Below are positions 16,136 through 25,800 of a stretch of DNA of 64,000 nucleotides, piece by piece (position 1 is the stretch's first letter; every line of letters begins with the position of its first letter). Both the position numbers and the translations under genes were made by a program. Location of the stretch: NCBI GenBank assembly GCA_963766995.1, contig CAVYCE010000002.1, positions 124,001 through 188,000 on the forward strand, given 5' to 3'. Below the pieces are notes generated by a model. It ran no database searches. It worked only from the letters and a program-made list of their open reading frames with translations, and was not told the origin of the DNA. The stretch is from Bog-473 sp963766995 (GTDB lineage: Bacteria; Actinomycetota; Acidimicrobiia; Acidimicrobiales; RAAP-2).

Positions 16136-19100
16136 ATGGAGCCAGCCGAACTTCTCATCCCCTACGTGCCCAGGCTGATACTGGAATGGCTACAGGAATC
16201 CCCTGACCTTGGCTACCGGTCAATCCCTGGGACCCTCCTCTTTGCCGATATCTCCGGGTTCACCGATCTGACCGAGCGGCTGGCCCACCGCGGCAAGTTC
16301 GGAGCCGAGGAAATGGGCGACATCCTCAATCGGGTCTTCGAAGAGCTCCTCACCCAGGCCTATGACTTCGGGGCCGGCCTCATCAAATGGGGTGGAGATG
16401 CTGGACTGTTCCTGTTCCATGGCGAAAAGCACAGTGAGCGAGCCTGCACCGCTGCTGTCGAAATGCAGAAAGTGCTCCGCACCGTCGGACGACTCACCAC
16501 CTCAGTCGGAGACGTCCGACTACGCATGTCGGTCGGCATCCACAGCGGAGATCTCGATTTCCTACTGGTGGGCACGGATCACCGCGATCTGATCGTGTCG
16601 GGTCCCGCCGCCACCGCAGTCGCTGACATGGAAAAGGTGGCCGATGCCGGCGAAATAGTGATCAGCGAATCAACGGCACAGCTACTTCCACCAGCCCAGG
16701 CCCAACACGTTGTCGGCGCGAGGAAGGGAGCGGGACACCTCCTCACGGCATCCCCCGAAGCAGAGCGCATGGAGATCGTGCGTCCACCAACGGTGCCGCA
16801 GACCATTGTGGAGTCGGCATTGGCCCCGACCATGCGGGACCACTATCTCAGCGGTGCTGTCGACAGCGAACATCGGCAGGTGACCGTCGCCTTCGTCCAA
16901 TTCACCGGTGCCGACGCTCTCCTGGCCAACGAAGGCGCCGCTGCGCTGGAGTCGGCCGTGACCGAGGTGGTGGACGCCATACATCGGGCGGCAACGACGA
17001 ATGACATCTCGATACTCGAAATCGATGTCTACGCTGATGGGGGCAAAGCACTACTCACGGCTGGTGCACCGAACATGCGGGGCGACAACGACGCTCGCAT
17101 TCTCAGCGCGGCTCGCCAAATCATCGACAGCCACTGCCGGCTCCCAGTGAAAATCGGTGTCAACTGCGGCAGAGCCCTGGCTGGCGACTTCGGCCCGCGG
17201 TACCGACGTACGTACTCACTCGTTGGTGACGCCGTAAATCTTGGCGCTCGGCTCATGGCCAAGGCCCAGCACGGGGAGATCCTGGCCACGCCTATGGTCC
17301 TCGAACGCGCCCGTACGTCGTACGACTACGAGACGCTCGAACCTTTCCCGGTGAAGGGAAAAACCGTCCTCATCGAAGCGGTGCGTGTTGGAGCGGCCAC
17401 TGGGCACGCCAAGACGGCAAAGGCCATCACGCCCCTCATTGGCCGGCGCAGCGAGATGGAGCTCCTCACGGAAGCGGGTCGCCAGGTCGACCGTCTTGAA
17501 GGGCAATTGGTAGACATTGTGGGGCCGGCTGGAATCGGGAAATCACGACTCATTGATGAACTCCTGTCCGAAGTCACTTGGCCGGTCTACCGCGCCGATG
17601 GTGACATTTATGGCAGCGCAACCCCCTACCAACCGTTTCACTCACTCTTCGAACAGATCTTTGATCTTCCCCCAACGTCGGATCCCGAAGGCCGTTCATT
17701 GGCCCTCACTACGGCCGTAGGGAACGCAGATCCGGAACTCGTACCCTGGCTGCCACTTATTGCCGTCGCCTCCGGAACTGACGTCGCGATGACTCGTGCG
17801 GTAGAGGACACCGGACCCGAGTTTCGCAAGGAGCGCCTAGAGCGCGTCGTGAGTGCCCTCCTCGAACGCACTCTCGCCAACCCCGTCATCATCGTCTTTA
17901 ACGACGTGCACATCATGGACGGAGCCTCCGTCGATCTCTTGCGTCGCCTGGTGTCTGATGCCCAACAGCGCCCGTGGTTCATCCTGACCACACAGCGTCC
18001 GGAGGCGCACACCCCTCTTCCGGCTGTGTCCTATGGACATCGAATCGACCTGCAGCCCTTGGACAACGAAGCCGCCGATCAAGTGGTATCTGCTGCCACC
18101 GACGACGCTCCGCTGCCCGTCCACGTCATGAAAGAACTGGTGCGCCGCGCATCCGGCAACCCCCTCTTCCTCCATGAGCTCATTTCGGCCTTCCGGGAGA
18201 CCCAGGACATTGATGCACTGCCGGATTCCGTCGAGGGCGTGATCGCTGCCCGCATTGACGATCTTGACCCAAACAGACGGCGACTTATTCGGACACTCGC
18301 GGTGCTGGGCATGACGGTCGACCTCGAGATCCTCGAAGCGTTTCTACGGATGGACGGGACCTCGTCACAGGGCCTGGCCTGGTCGGACTTGTCGGAATTC
18401 GTGGAGATGATCGATGCCCGTCAGATCTCCTTTGTCCATCACTTGACCCAGCAAGCGGCCTACGAAGGTCTCCCCGAGACGCGCCGCGTCACGCTTCATG
18501 GGTATGCCGCAGACGTGCTTGAGGCGTCCCCTCATGCTGAAGACATTGAGACGACGGCATTGCTCTCGCTCCACACCCATGCCGCACGGCGATACGGACC
18601 TGCGTGGACGTACTCCATCGAAGCGGCCAAACATGCGCGAGCTCGTTACGCCAATACGGAGGCTGCTCTCCTGTACCGGAGAACGCTTTCCGCCGGATCC
18701 CATTTGCGAGATCTGCCAATCGACGAAGTCCTCGCCGTGTACGAAACGCTGAGTGACATCTACCTTGATCTGGGCGAATTCGATGTGGCTGAGGAGGTCC
18801 TGCGGAGTGCGCGCAAGCTCGCACCCGACGACCCGGTTCGTTCAGCCAACCATTTCTTAAAAGCAGGAATTCTTCGGGAGCGCAACGGCCGGCTCTCCCA
18901 GGCCGTGGGTTGGTTCACCAGAGGGCTTCGGCTCCTGGAAATGGATACCGGTCCCGAAGCGGGTCACGTCCGATCAGAACTAATGGGTCTGCAAGCTCGA
19001 GTGAGGAGCTTCCAGGGGAAATGGCGCGAATCCATCCGTTGGTGTGAGTTGGCAGCAGTGGAGGCAGAGGCCAACGGGAACCTCCATGGACTTGCCCGGG

Positions 19101-19975
19101 CGCTGGAGACTCGCAACTGGGCCACCATCAGTCTGGGGCAGTTGGATGGCGACGATGATGTCCGACGAGCATCGGACATATTTGCTGGTCTCCATGACTG
19201 GAAATGTCAGGCAAGGGCCGAAGGGATCAGAGGATTGCGCTCTTTCCACCTTGGACGTTGGAATGAAGCCCTAAAGCACTATCGAGCCGCCGAACAGCTC
19301 TGTCATCAAACTGGCTCTGAATGGAACGCCTCGATTCAGCTAGCGAATCAGGCTGAGATCCTGTCCGATCAGGGGCATCTGGATGCCGCCACCACGGCGA
19401 TCAACAACTCCATACGCGTCTGGCGTGGTGCAAGGGCGAGAGGCGATTTGGCCTTCGGTTATTACATTCTCGGTCGGATCGCCTCTCGATCAGGACAGTT
19501 CGACGAGGCAGTCTCGCTGTTTCGAGATTCTCGGGCCTATTTCGACGAACTCGGTGAGACACAGGAAGTCCTCATTGTCGACACCTTTATGGCGGAGTGC
19601 TCGCTCTTGGCTGGAGATTGGAAGGCGGCACTCTCCCAGGCTGACGCTTGTATCGCACGGGCAAACCAGCAGGATGGAGAAATAGCGACCCTGCTACCGC
19701 TCCTCCGCATTCGCGGTCGCGCTCTGATTGCACTCGGTGACGTTGAGCCTGGTCGCTCCAATCTCATTCAGTCACTCGAGAAGGCACGCTCGAGAGACGC
19801 TCAGCATGAGATCGCCTTCGCATTGCAGGCCTTGCTCGACTCCGGCAGCGCGGCGGATCTCGCCGAATCGGATTCCTGGGTTCAAGAGTACCGATCTCTG
19901 GCGCAGAACCTCGGGCTCGTGGTGACCGACATCCCAAATGGCAACCGCCCCGTGGTGCCGGCTAGTTCTCGCTAG
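16136..19975 (+). CDS. Double class III cyclase-domain protein with AAA ATPase and TPR region
   Basis: A 1,279-residue cytoplasmic signalling protein resembling soluble adenylyl cyclase. Cyclase domain 1 (~30-205) has both metal aspartates, D38 in LLFADISGFTDL and D88 in KWGGDAGLF, with K84 in the adenine-specifying position. Domain 2 (~245-425) has Gln in place of the first aspartate (AFVQFTG) but keeps the transition-state Asn-Arg element VGDAVNLGARL, which domain 1 lacks. An ATPase follows, with Walker A GPAGIGKS at 463-470 and Walker B VIIVFNDVH near 583-591. Tetratricopeptide-like helices run from ~840 to 1250. The two halves could build one active site. Product (cAMP or cGMP) and ligand are unknown. 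Confidence 0.9.
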   Translation: MEPAELLIPYVPRLILEWLQESPDLGYRSIPGTLLFADISGFTDLTERLAHRGKFGAEEMGDILNRVFEELLTQAYDFGAGLIKWGGDAGLFLFHGEKHSERACTAAVEMQKVLRTVGRLTTSVGDVRLRMSVGIHSGDLDFLLVGTDHRDLIVSGPAATAVADMEKVADAGEIVISESTAQLLPPAQAQHVVGARKGAGHLLTASPEAERMEIVRPPTVPQTIVESALAPTMRDHYLSGAVDSEHRQVTVAFVQFTGADALLANEGAAALESAVTEVVDAIHRAATTNDISILEIDVYADGGKALLTAGAPNMRGDNDARILSAARQIIDSHCRLPVKIGVNCGRALAGDFGPRYRRTYSLVGDAVNLGARLMAKAQHGEILATPMVLERARTSYDYETLEPFPVKGKTVLIEAVRVGAATGHAKTAKAITPLIGRRSEMELLTEAGRQVDRLEGQLVDIVGPAGIGKSRLIDELLSEVTWPVYRADGDIYGSATPYQPFHSLFEQIFDLPPTSDPEGRSLALTTAVGNADPELVPWLPLIAVASGTDVAMTRAVEDTGPEFRKERLERVVSALLERTLANPVIIVFNDVHIMDGASVDLLRRLVSDAQQRPWFILTTQRPEAHTPLPAVSYGHRIDLQPLDNEAADQVVSAATDDAPLPVHVMKELVRRASGNPLFLHELISAFRETQDIDALPDSVEGVIAARIDDLDPNRRRLIRTLAVLGMTVDLEILEAFLRMDGTSSQGLAWSDLSEFVEMIDARQISFVHHLTQQAAYEGLPETRRVTLHGYAADVLEASPHAEDIETTALLSLHTHAARRYGPAWTYSIEAAKHARARYANTEAALLYRRTLSAGSHLRDLPIDEVLAVYETLSDIYLDLGEFDVAEEVLRSARKLAPDDPVRSANHFLKAGILRERNGRLSQAVGWFTRGLRLLEMDTGPEAGHVRSELMGLQARVRSFQGKWRESIRWCELAAVEAEANGNLHGLARALETRNWATISLGQLDGDDDVRRASDIFAGLHDWKCQARAEGIRGLRSFHLGRWNEALKHYRAAEQLCHQTGSEWNASIQLANQAEILSDQGHLDAATTAINNSIRVWRGARARGDLAFGYYILGRIASRSGQFDEAVSLFRDSRAYFDELGETQEVLIVDTFMAECSLLAGDWKAALSQADACIARANQQDGEIATLLPLLRIRGRALIALGDVEPGRSNLIQSLEKARSRDAQHEIAFALQALLDSGSAADLAESDSWVQEYRSLAQNLGLVVTDIPNGNRPVVPASSR

Positions 19976-19994
19976 TCAGCGCCACGGGGCGGTT
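19943..19994. terminator. Bidirectional hairpin between convergent genes
   Basis: A perfect 13-bp inverted repeat (aaccgccccgtgg / ccacggggcggtt) flanks a 26-base loop. Its left arm lies inside the last codons of the cyclase gene and the stop codon is in the loop. It separates the cyclase from the convergent secreted-protein gene ending at 20025. No T-run is present on either side. Confidence 0.6.
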
Positions 19995-20024
19995 ACACAT
20001 CTACTGCTTTACAACTGGTCCGGC

Positions 20025-21023
20025 TCAGGCGCCTCCAACTCGGGGGTCGCCACCTAGGGTGTCGATGTAGTAGGTGAAGCTGGGTCCACCTTCACCGTTG
20101 TAATAATTTGTCCCGTTCTCGCAAGGCGTGTTTTCACCATTGCAAATTGGGAGGAGTCCTTCGTACTCGCCGTTCACGAATGGAGCAGGCGAACCGTTGG
20201 CCGCGGTGAAGGGGTTGAGAGATCCATAACAAATTGGCGCCGGGCCATTCGGGTATACCTCGCCGACAAAGGGGTACTTGGTATTGAGCGTCGTGGCCGC
20301 AGGGCCGAAGATCTCGTAGTCCAGACTCTTCGTGTCACTGTCATTGGTGTCTGTGGACGCAAAGTTCACGATGTCACCGGGAGGTCCCTGAGAACTACAG
20401 GCCATCCCTGGCCCTCCGAAAAAGGCGGTCAGCGTGGTGTCCACGTCGGTCTGCTGTTGAATAGAAAAATTGGTCGAGTTGTCGGGGCTGTTCACATCGA
20501 TGAAGCAGTTGCCGAATTCTTCACCTGCGGCACAAAACTGTTGATCGCCACCGGGCACTGGAAGCACGGTGAGCGTGGCCGTGGTCTTGCTGGCCGCCAT
20601 CAAACTGTCTCCGGAGTAATTGGCGTGGATGGTCCACGTTCCCGCCGTCAATGCTGGGTAACGAATGATGGCTGCCGTGCAGGCGGTGACAGTGATGACT
20701 GCACCCAAGCAAGCAGGTACCGAGCCACTGCCCAGAGTCGTGATCGGACCATTCCCCTGCTCGGCAGTGAACGTCACGGATCCAGTCGGCAATACCTCAG
20801 CGCCGAGCACTACACCGAGTGGCTCAATGGTTGAGCTCATCTTGAAGCCACCCTCGACGCCACCGCCTACGTAAATGGTGGATGGTGAGAGCGTCTCCAC
20901 ACTGGTTGTCGGAACAAGTCCCGCAGCTCCAGCTCCGGAGGATCCCCCGATGGAGATGAGAGAAGCGGCCCCAATCCCCAGAGTCAGCAGACCTGCCGCC
21001 ATTGGTCGAATGATTCGATTCAC
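20025..21023 (-). CDS. Secreted protein with one Ig-like (Big_3_5-type) domain
   Basis: About 332 residues from GTG 21023, which is preceded by a good AAAGGGCGG ribosome-binding site; upstream ATGs at 21050 and 21068 are alternatives. The N-terminus (NRIIRPMAAGLLTLGIGAAS) is a classic signal peptide with an AGAAG cleavage region. Residues ~35-145 form an Ig-like domain with the pattern PTGSVTFTAEQ ... HANYSGDS, common in bacterial adhesins. The C-terminal half is Asn/Gly/Pro-rich with several cysteines (possible disulfides) and matches nothing I recognise. It is probably a surface or extracellular protein. Confidence 0.72.
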   Translation of the reverse strand: MNRIIRPMAAGLLTLGIGAASLISIGGSSGAGAAGLVPTTSVETLSPSTIYVGGGVEGGFKMSSTIEPLGVVLGAEVLPTGSVTFTAEQGNGPITTLGSGSVPACLGAVITVTACTAAIIRYPALTAGTWTIHANYSGDSLMAASKTTATLTVLPVPGGDQQFCAAGEEFGNCFIDVNSPDNSTNFSIQQQTDVDTTLTAFFGGPGMACSSQGPPGDIVNFASTDTNDSDTKSLDYEIFGPAATTLNTKYPFVGEVYPNGPAPICYGSLNPFTAANGSPAPFVNGEYEGLLPICNGENTPCENGTNYYNGEGGPSFTYYIDTLGGDPRVGGA

Positions 21024-21300
21024 TTTCCGCCCTTTCGCCGTTACCGCCATGCCCACACTCGGAGCCAATCCATCACATGTTGGCCGATCAGCCGTGGAAC
21101 GACTGACCTACCTCCACCAGAACATCGTGTCGATAGGTGATCTCATGGACATTACCTACCCATTACCACTCATTATGCCAGTTCAGCGGCATCTTCTGTG
21201 ACAGGAAACGGGCTTGATGGCGTTCCCTTGCGGCCAAGTTCAGGTGACGCTCAGGAGAGAATTTCGAGTGCGTTGACGATCCCGGAGGCGCGGCCAGAAG

Positions 21301-22539
21301 TTATTTTCGCGGTTCCAAGGTATTTGTCGAATCCGAGTCGGCGTAGTTACCGTCCGTATCAATGAACGTCCCGGTGATGGTGAAAGGCAGATTGCCGCCG
21401 AAATGGGTCGTGCAACTGGTGGACTCTCCAGCCTTGCCTGTCAATGTCAGGGAACAGGCAATCCCTGAACTTGTTTCGAACAACACCACACCAACCGCGT
21501 CGGTTGGAAGACCATTTTCGGCCAACACTGTCGCTGGGTTGCTTCCCTTCCCAGTGGAGCCTGAGATGGTGAAGGAGGTTGGGACCCTGCCCGTCCTCGG
21601 TGTGATGATCACTTCAGGCGCCACAGTCGCTTCGCTCACCGAAACACCTAAACCATTCTTCTCTACGTAGCTGGCACCACCACCACCGCCGCCTCCGCTC
21701 CCGCTGGTATTGGGGCCGCAACTACCCGTGCCACCGCCCGAACCACCGACCCAACCGCCGCCTCCTCCGCCGCCGGCTACGTCACCGTCAACGTCTCCAC
21801 CGACTCCGCCATTTCCAGGGGAACCTTTCCCGCCGAAGCCACCACACGACGCACTCCCCGGTCCCCCCGCTGCAGCCGCAGGGGTGTTACCCATGTCACC
21901 CTCAAGTCCACCACCACCGGCACCGAGGTCCGCACCAGCACCACCAGCTCCAGGTCCCGCGAGCGTGTCGAAGGCGCCAGCATTACCGCCGGTTCCTCCC
22001 ACGTAGAAGAAATCTTGACCGCCGCCTCCGCCGCCGCCGGCGACAACAAGGCGGGGATCTGTTGCCGGAATAGCAGTGTCGATGCACTTCTCCGAAGCGA
22101 CTGAACAGGTTTGAATGTCCGATGCGCCACCGCCATTTGGGGCAAATCCCAATACAGAACTCCCACCGCCATTAGTGCCGTCACTGCCACCGACTTCGAC
22201 GTAGAGCGTCGAAGCCCGGGGGGCGACAGGAAGAATGGCTTTTACCTCGGCGCCCTTTCCGGGCGTGCCCCCATGCACAAGCTCTGCATTTGTTGCACGG
22301 CCTGCCGCTCCGACAACGGTCACCTGCAAATAGGTGGTTCCGCTCGGTACGACATACGGAGTCTCCCCCTCAGTAATCACTGTGGTCGACGTCGGTGGCG
22401 TAATTGCGCCCGACGCTGTTGTCAGAGAAAGCACGAAGATGCTCGGAGCCAAGAGCACCGCACCGGCGCCACCCACTCGTAAGGTGCGAACGAGCCGTGA
22501 AGACAAATAGCCGCCGAAACGGCCAGTGGCGATGGACAT
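21301..22539 (-). CDS. Secreted glycine-rich protein
   Basis: A 412-residue exported protein. ATG 22539 is chosen because TGGAGGTCCTC stands immediately upstream and the product then begins with a signal peptide (basic start, hydrophobic AGAVLLAPSIFVLSL core). The mature part opens with a beta-rich stretch (YVVPSGTTYLQVTVVGAAG) similar to domains that precede glycine-rich regions in other exported bacterial proteins. A central region of about 170 residues is dominated by Gly runs such as AGGGGGGGQD and SGSGGGGGGGAS. An Ig-like end contains a Cys pair (IACSLTL, STSCTTHF). Function is unknown; a surface or matrix role is likely. Confidence 0.72.
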   Translation of the reverse strand: MSIATGRFGGYLSSRLVRTLRVGGAGAVLLAPSIFVLSLTTASGAITPPTSTTVITEGETPYVVPSGTTYLQVTVVGAAGRATNAELVHGGTPGKGAEVKAILPVAPRASTLYVEVGGSDGTNGGGSSVLGFAPNGGGASDIQTCSVASEKCIDTAIPATDPRLVVAGGGGGGGQDFFYVGGTGGNAGAFDTLAGPGAGGAGADLGAGGGGLEGDMGNTPAAAAGGPGSASCGGFGGKGSPGNGGVGGDVDGDVAGGGGGGGWVGGSGGGTGSCGPNTSGSGGGGGGGASYVEKNGLGVSVSEATVAPEVIITPRTGRVPTSFTISGSTGKGSNPATVLAENGLPTDAVGVVLFETSSGIACSLTLTGKAGESTSCTTHFGGNLPFTITGTFIDTDGNYADSDSTNTLEPRK

Positions 22540-22899
22540 GAGGACCTCCACGGCTAGGCGAGCCCAATCATGCAGGGCTCGCAACCGAAAGAGCGCCTCC
22601 GGTTGCGCGACCCTATACCGAAGGCGCTGCACTTGCGCTGCCTTCTGTCCTGAAGTTCCGCATTTTCTGCTGGTTCCAGGCGTGATATTCAACGCGGGCT
22701 CACTTCAGTGGTCGATGCGGGATCCGCCATGACTGACGGTGCAGGGGCCGGGAACGTCCGTGCAGCTATCACCGATATGGCAATCGGATGACCCCACTTC
22801 ACGCAGAAACGACCGCCGGGCCGGAGAGTTCACAGGAATCCCTGGAGTTCTCCGGCCCGGCGGTGTCTTACCTAGTTCTGTACTGAGAGTGGATTCTCC
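22540..22899. other. Non-coding gap between two secreted-protein genes
   Basis: This 360-base stretch holds the ribosome-binding site and presumably the promoter of the glycine-rich gene on the minus strand. It also holds the strong hairpin at 22813-22863 that follows the ten-repeat gene. I see no convincing coding frame, known riboswitch fold or clear -10/-35 pair in the rest. Confidence 0.5.
22813..22863 (-). terminator. Strong terminator hairpin of the ten-repeat gene
   Basis: A 14-bp perfect stem (ccgccgggccggag / ctccggcccggcgg) with a 23-base loop that itself contains cagg/cctg pairing. It lies 37 bases after the stop of the minus-strand gene and is followed on that strand by the moderately T-rich TCGTTTCTG. 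Confidence 0.7.
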
Positions 22900-25800
22900 T
22901 TAAAGAGGAGCACTCCCGCTGCTACCAAGGTAGTCAACGTTACCGGCGAAGCTAGCGATGTAGATCCCGCCAAGCAGGCCAACAACCGTCTGGGAGTAGG
23001 TGGCCACTCCCTCGGCGTTGGTGACTGCTGTGCCGATCACCGTTCCATTGCCTGAGCTGAAGGTAATGAGCTGACCTACGAGGGGAGCCCCGTTTGCACT
23101 CAAGAGCGTGGCACTAAGGCTGTTCCAGAGCGGTCCCTCACGAGATGCCTCCGTTGTCGTCGCGGCCTGGGCGATGGTAACCGTGGTCTCAGAAGACGAG
23201 ATGGATTTGTAGTTGGCGTCTGCGGCCTTAGTGGCCGTGACCGTGCACGCACCGGCCGAGTTTGCACTCAGGACCGATCCAACCACGGTGCAGCCAGCTG
23301 TGCCGGCGTTGGTCACCGCGTAGGAGACGGCTCCGGTGCCTGACCCACCAGCGACGGTGAGAGCAAGCGACGTTCCGTACGTGCCTGCGGTCGACGTGAG
23401 GATCAGCGGGGCCTGGGCACTGGGCGCAAAGGTCACAGCAGTGGAGGCCGAAGACACCATGAGGTAGTTGTCGTTACCGGACATGGTGGCCGTGACGAAG
23501 CAGGTGCCAGCCGAGGTGGCGCTCAGCGAACCAGCCGCTGTCACTGCGCAACCCGAGGCAGTTCCGCCTGCGTCATCGGTGTAGGTAACCGCTCCACCTG
23601 TGGTGCCACCAGTAGTGGCGAGGGTCAAGGGAGCACTCCAAGGACCAGTCACCTTGTTGATGGTCAGCGCTGACTGAGCTGACCTGGTGAAGGCGATGGC
23701 GGTGGCTGCTGACGAGACCGCAAGGTACTTGGCGTTGGCAGCCATGGTAGCGGTGACGTCACAGGTGCCGGCCGAGGTGGCAGTCAGCGATCCAGCTGCC
23801 GTCACTGCACAGCCGGTGGCGGTGCCGCCTGCATTAAGGACGTAACTGACAGCCCCAGCATCGGAGCCTCCGGTGGTGGCGAGCACCAAGGGGGCACTCC
23901 AAGGACCAGTGGCGGCAGTGATGTTCAGCGCTGCCTGTGCGATCGCCGTAAAGGAGATGGCCGTGACTGCCGAGGAGACCGAGCTGTAAGTAACGCTACC
24001 CGCCATGGTGGCGGTGACATTGCAAGTTCCAGACGAGGTAGCCGTCAGTGAACCAGTTCCTGTCACAGCACAGTCAGTGGCGGTGCCGCCGGCGTCAAGG
24101 GCGTAGCTGACCGCCCCTGCATCGGAGCCTCCGGTAGTGGCAAGAGCCAATGCGGCAGTCCATGGACCAGTGGCCGCGTTGATGGACAATGGCGCCTGAG
24201 GAAGTGTCGTAAAGGTAACCGCAGCGATCGGCGATACGACTGCAAAGTAGTTGGCGTTGCCAGCCATGATGGCCTGGACGAAGCAGGTGCCAGCCGAGGT
24301 AGCCGTCGCCGAACCGGGTGACGTCACTGCACAGCCCATAGCCGTGCCGCCTGCATCAAGAACGTAAGCGACGCTCTTGTCGACGGTACCGCCGGTGGTG
24401 CCGAGGGTCAACGGGGCACTGTAGGGACCAGTGGCCGGGTTGACGGTCAGAGTGGCCTGAGGTGCCTTGCCGAAGGTGATGGTGGTGGACGACGAGGAGA
24501 CCGGACCGTATGTGGGGTTACCGGCCATGGTGGCGGTGACGAAGCACGTGCCAACCGAGGTGGCAGTCAGCGAACCGGCTGCCGTCACTGCACAGCCGGT
24601 GGCACTGCCTCCGGCATTAAGGACGTAAGTGACCGCTCCATTGTCGGTACCACCAGTGGTCTTAAGGGTCAACGGGCTACTCCAAGGACCAGTGGTGTTG
24701 TTGATGCTCAGTGCGGCCTGTGCCAGTGAAGTGAAGGTGATCGAGGTGACCACCGAGGAGACCGCACTGTAGGTGGCGTCGCCCGCCTTGGTGGCAGTCA
24801 CCATGCACGTGCCAGCCGAGGAAGCTGTCAGCGAACCAGCTGCTGTTACCGCGCAGTTCGCCGCGGTGCCGCCAGCGTCAAGCGTGAAGGTGATCGCTTT
24901 AGCATCCGAACCGCCGGTCGCCGTCAGAGCAAGGGCGGCATTGAAAGGCCCAGTGTCCGGGGTGATGATCAGCGGAGCCTGCGCGTTCAATGTGAAAGCA
25001 ATCGAGGTGATCGGCGAGGACACTGCGTGGTAGTTGGCATTGTCGGCCATGGTCGCGGTGACGAAGCACGTGCCGACTGAAGTGGCCGTTAGCGAACCGG
25101 CCGGTGTCACCGCACAACCAGTCGCGGTGCCGCCTGCATCAAGCGCGTAGATAACCAGTCCGCTATCGGAACCACCTGTGGTGCTGAGGGCCAATGGGCT
25201 ACCGAAGGGGCCGACCTGAGGGGTGATGGTCAGCGCAGCCTGAGCTGCCTTCTGGAAGGTGATGGTGGTGATCACCGAAGAAACCGGACTGTAGGTGGCG
25301 TTGCCAGCCATGGTGGCGGTCACCAGGCACGTGCCGGCCGAGGTGGCAGTCAGCGAACCGGCTGGAGTTACTGCACAGCCCGTGGCGTTACCGCCTGTAT
25401 TCGTGACAAAGGTAACGGCTCCGCCATCCGAACCACCGGTGGTGGTGAGATTCAGCGGGCCGCTCCAAGGACCAGAGACGTTGGTGATCTTCAGCGCCGA
25501 CTGGTTGAGCGTGAAGTTGATAGCGGTGATGGCTGATAGGACCGGCTTAAATTGGGCATCACCAACCATGGTGGCCTGGACGTCGCACGTGCCGGCCGAG
25601 GCGGCAGTCAGCGAACCGCCTACTGTCACTGCACAGCCACCGGCAGTACCGCCTGTAAATTCAGCGAAAGTGACGACTCCGCCATCGGAGCCCCCAGTGG
25701 TAGTCAGAACCAAAGGACTAGTAAAAGGACCGCTCACCTTGTTAATCACCAACGGTGACTGGGTCGCTTTGCCGAAGGCAACAGGTGCAGCCGACGAAAC

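Noticed and set aside
21024..21300. Cyclic-di-AMP or other riboswitch upstream of the Ig-domain gene
   Set aside because: The motifs expected for known riboswitch classes could not be found by eye; only direct GGTAATG repeats are visible.
23167..25770. Possible CRISPR array because of regular repeats
   Set aside because: Units are ~261 bp, contiguous, in frame and encode protein; there are no short repeats separated by unique spacers and no cas genes.
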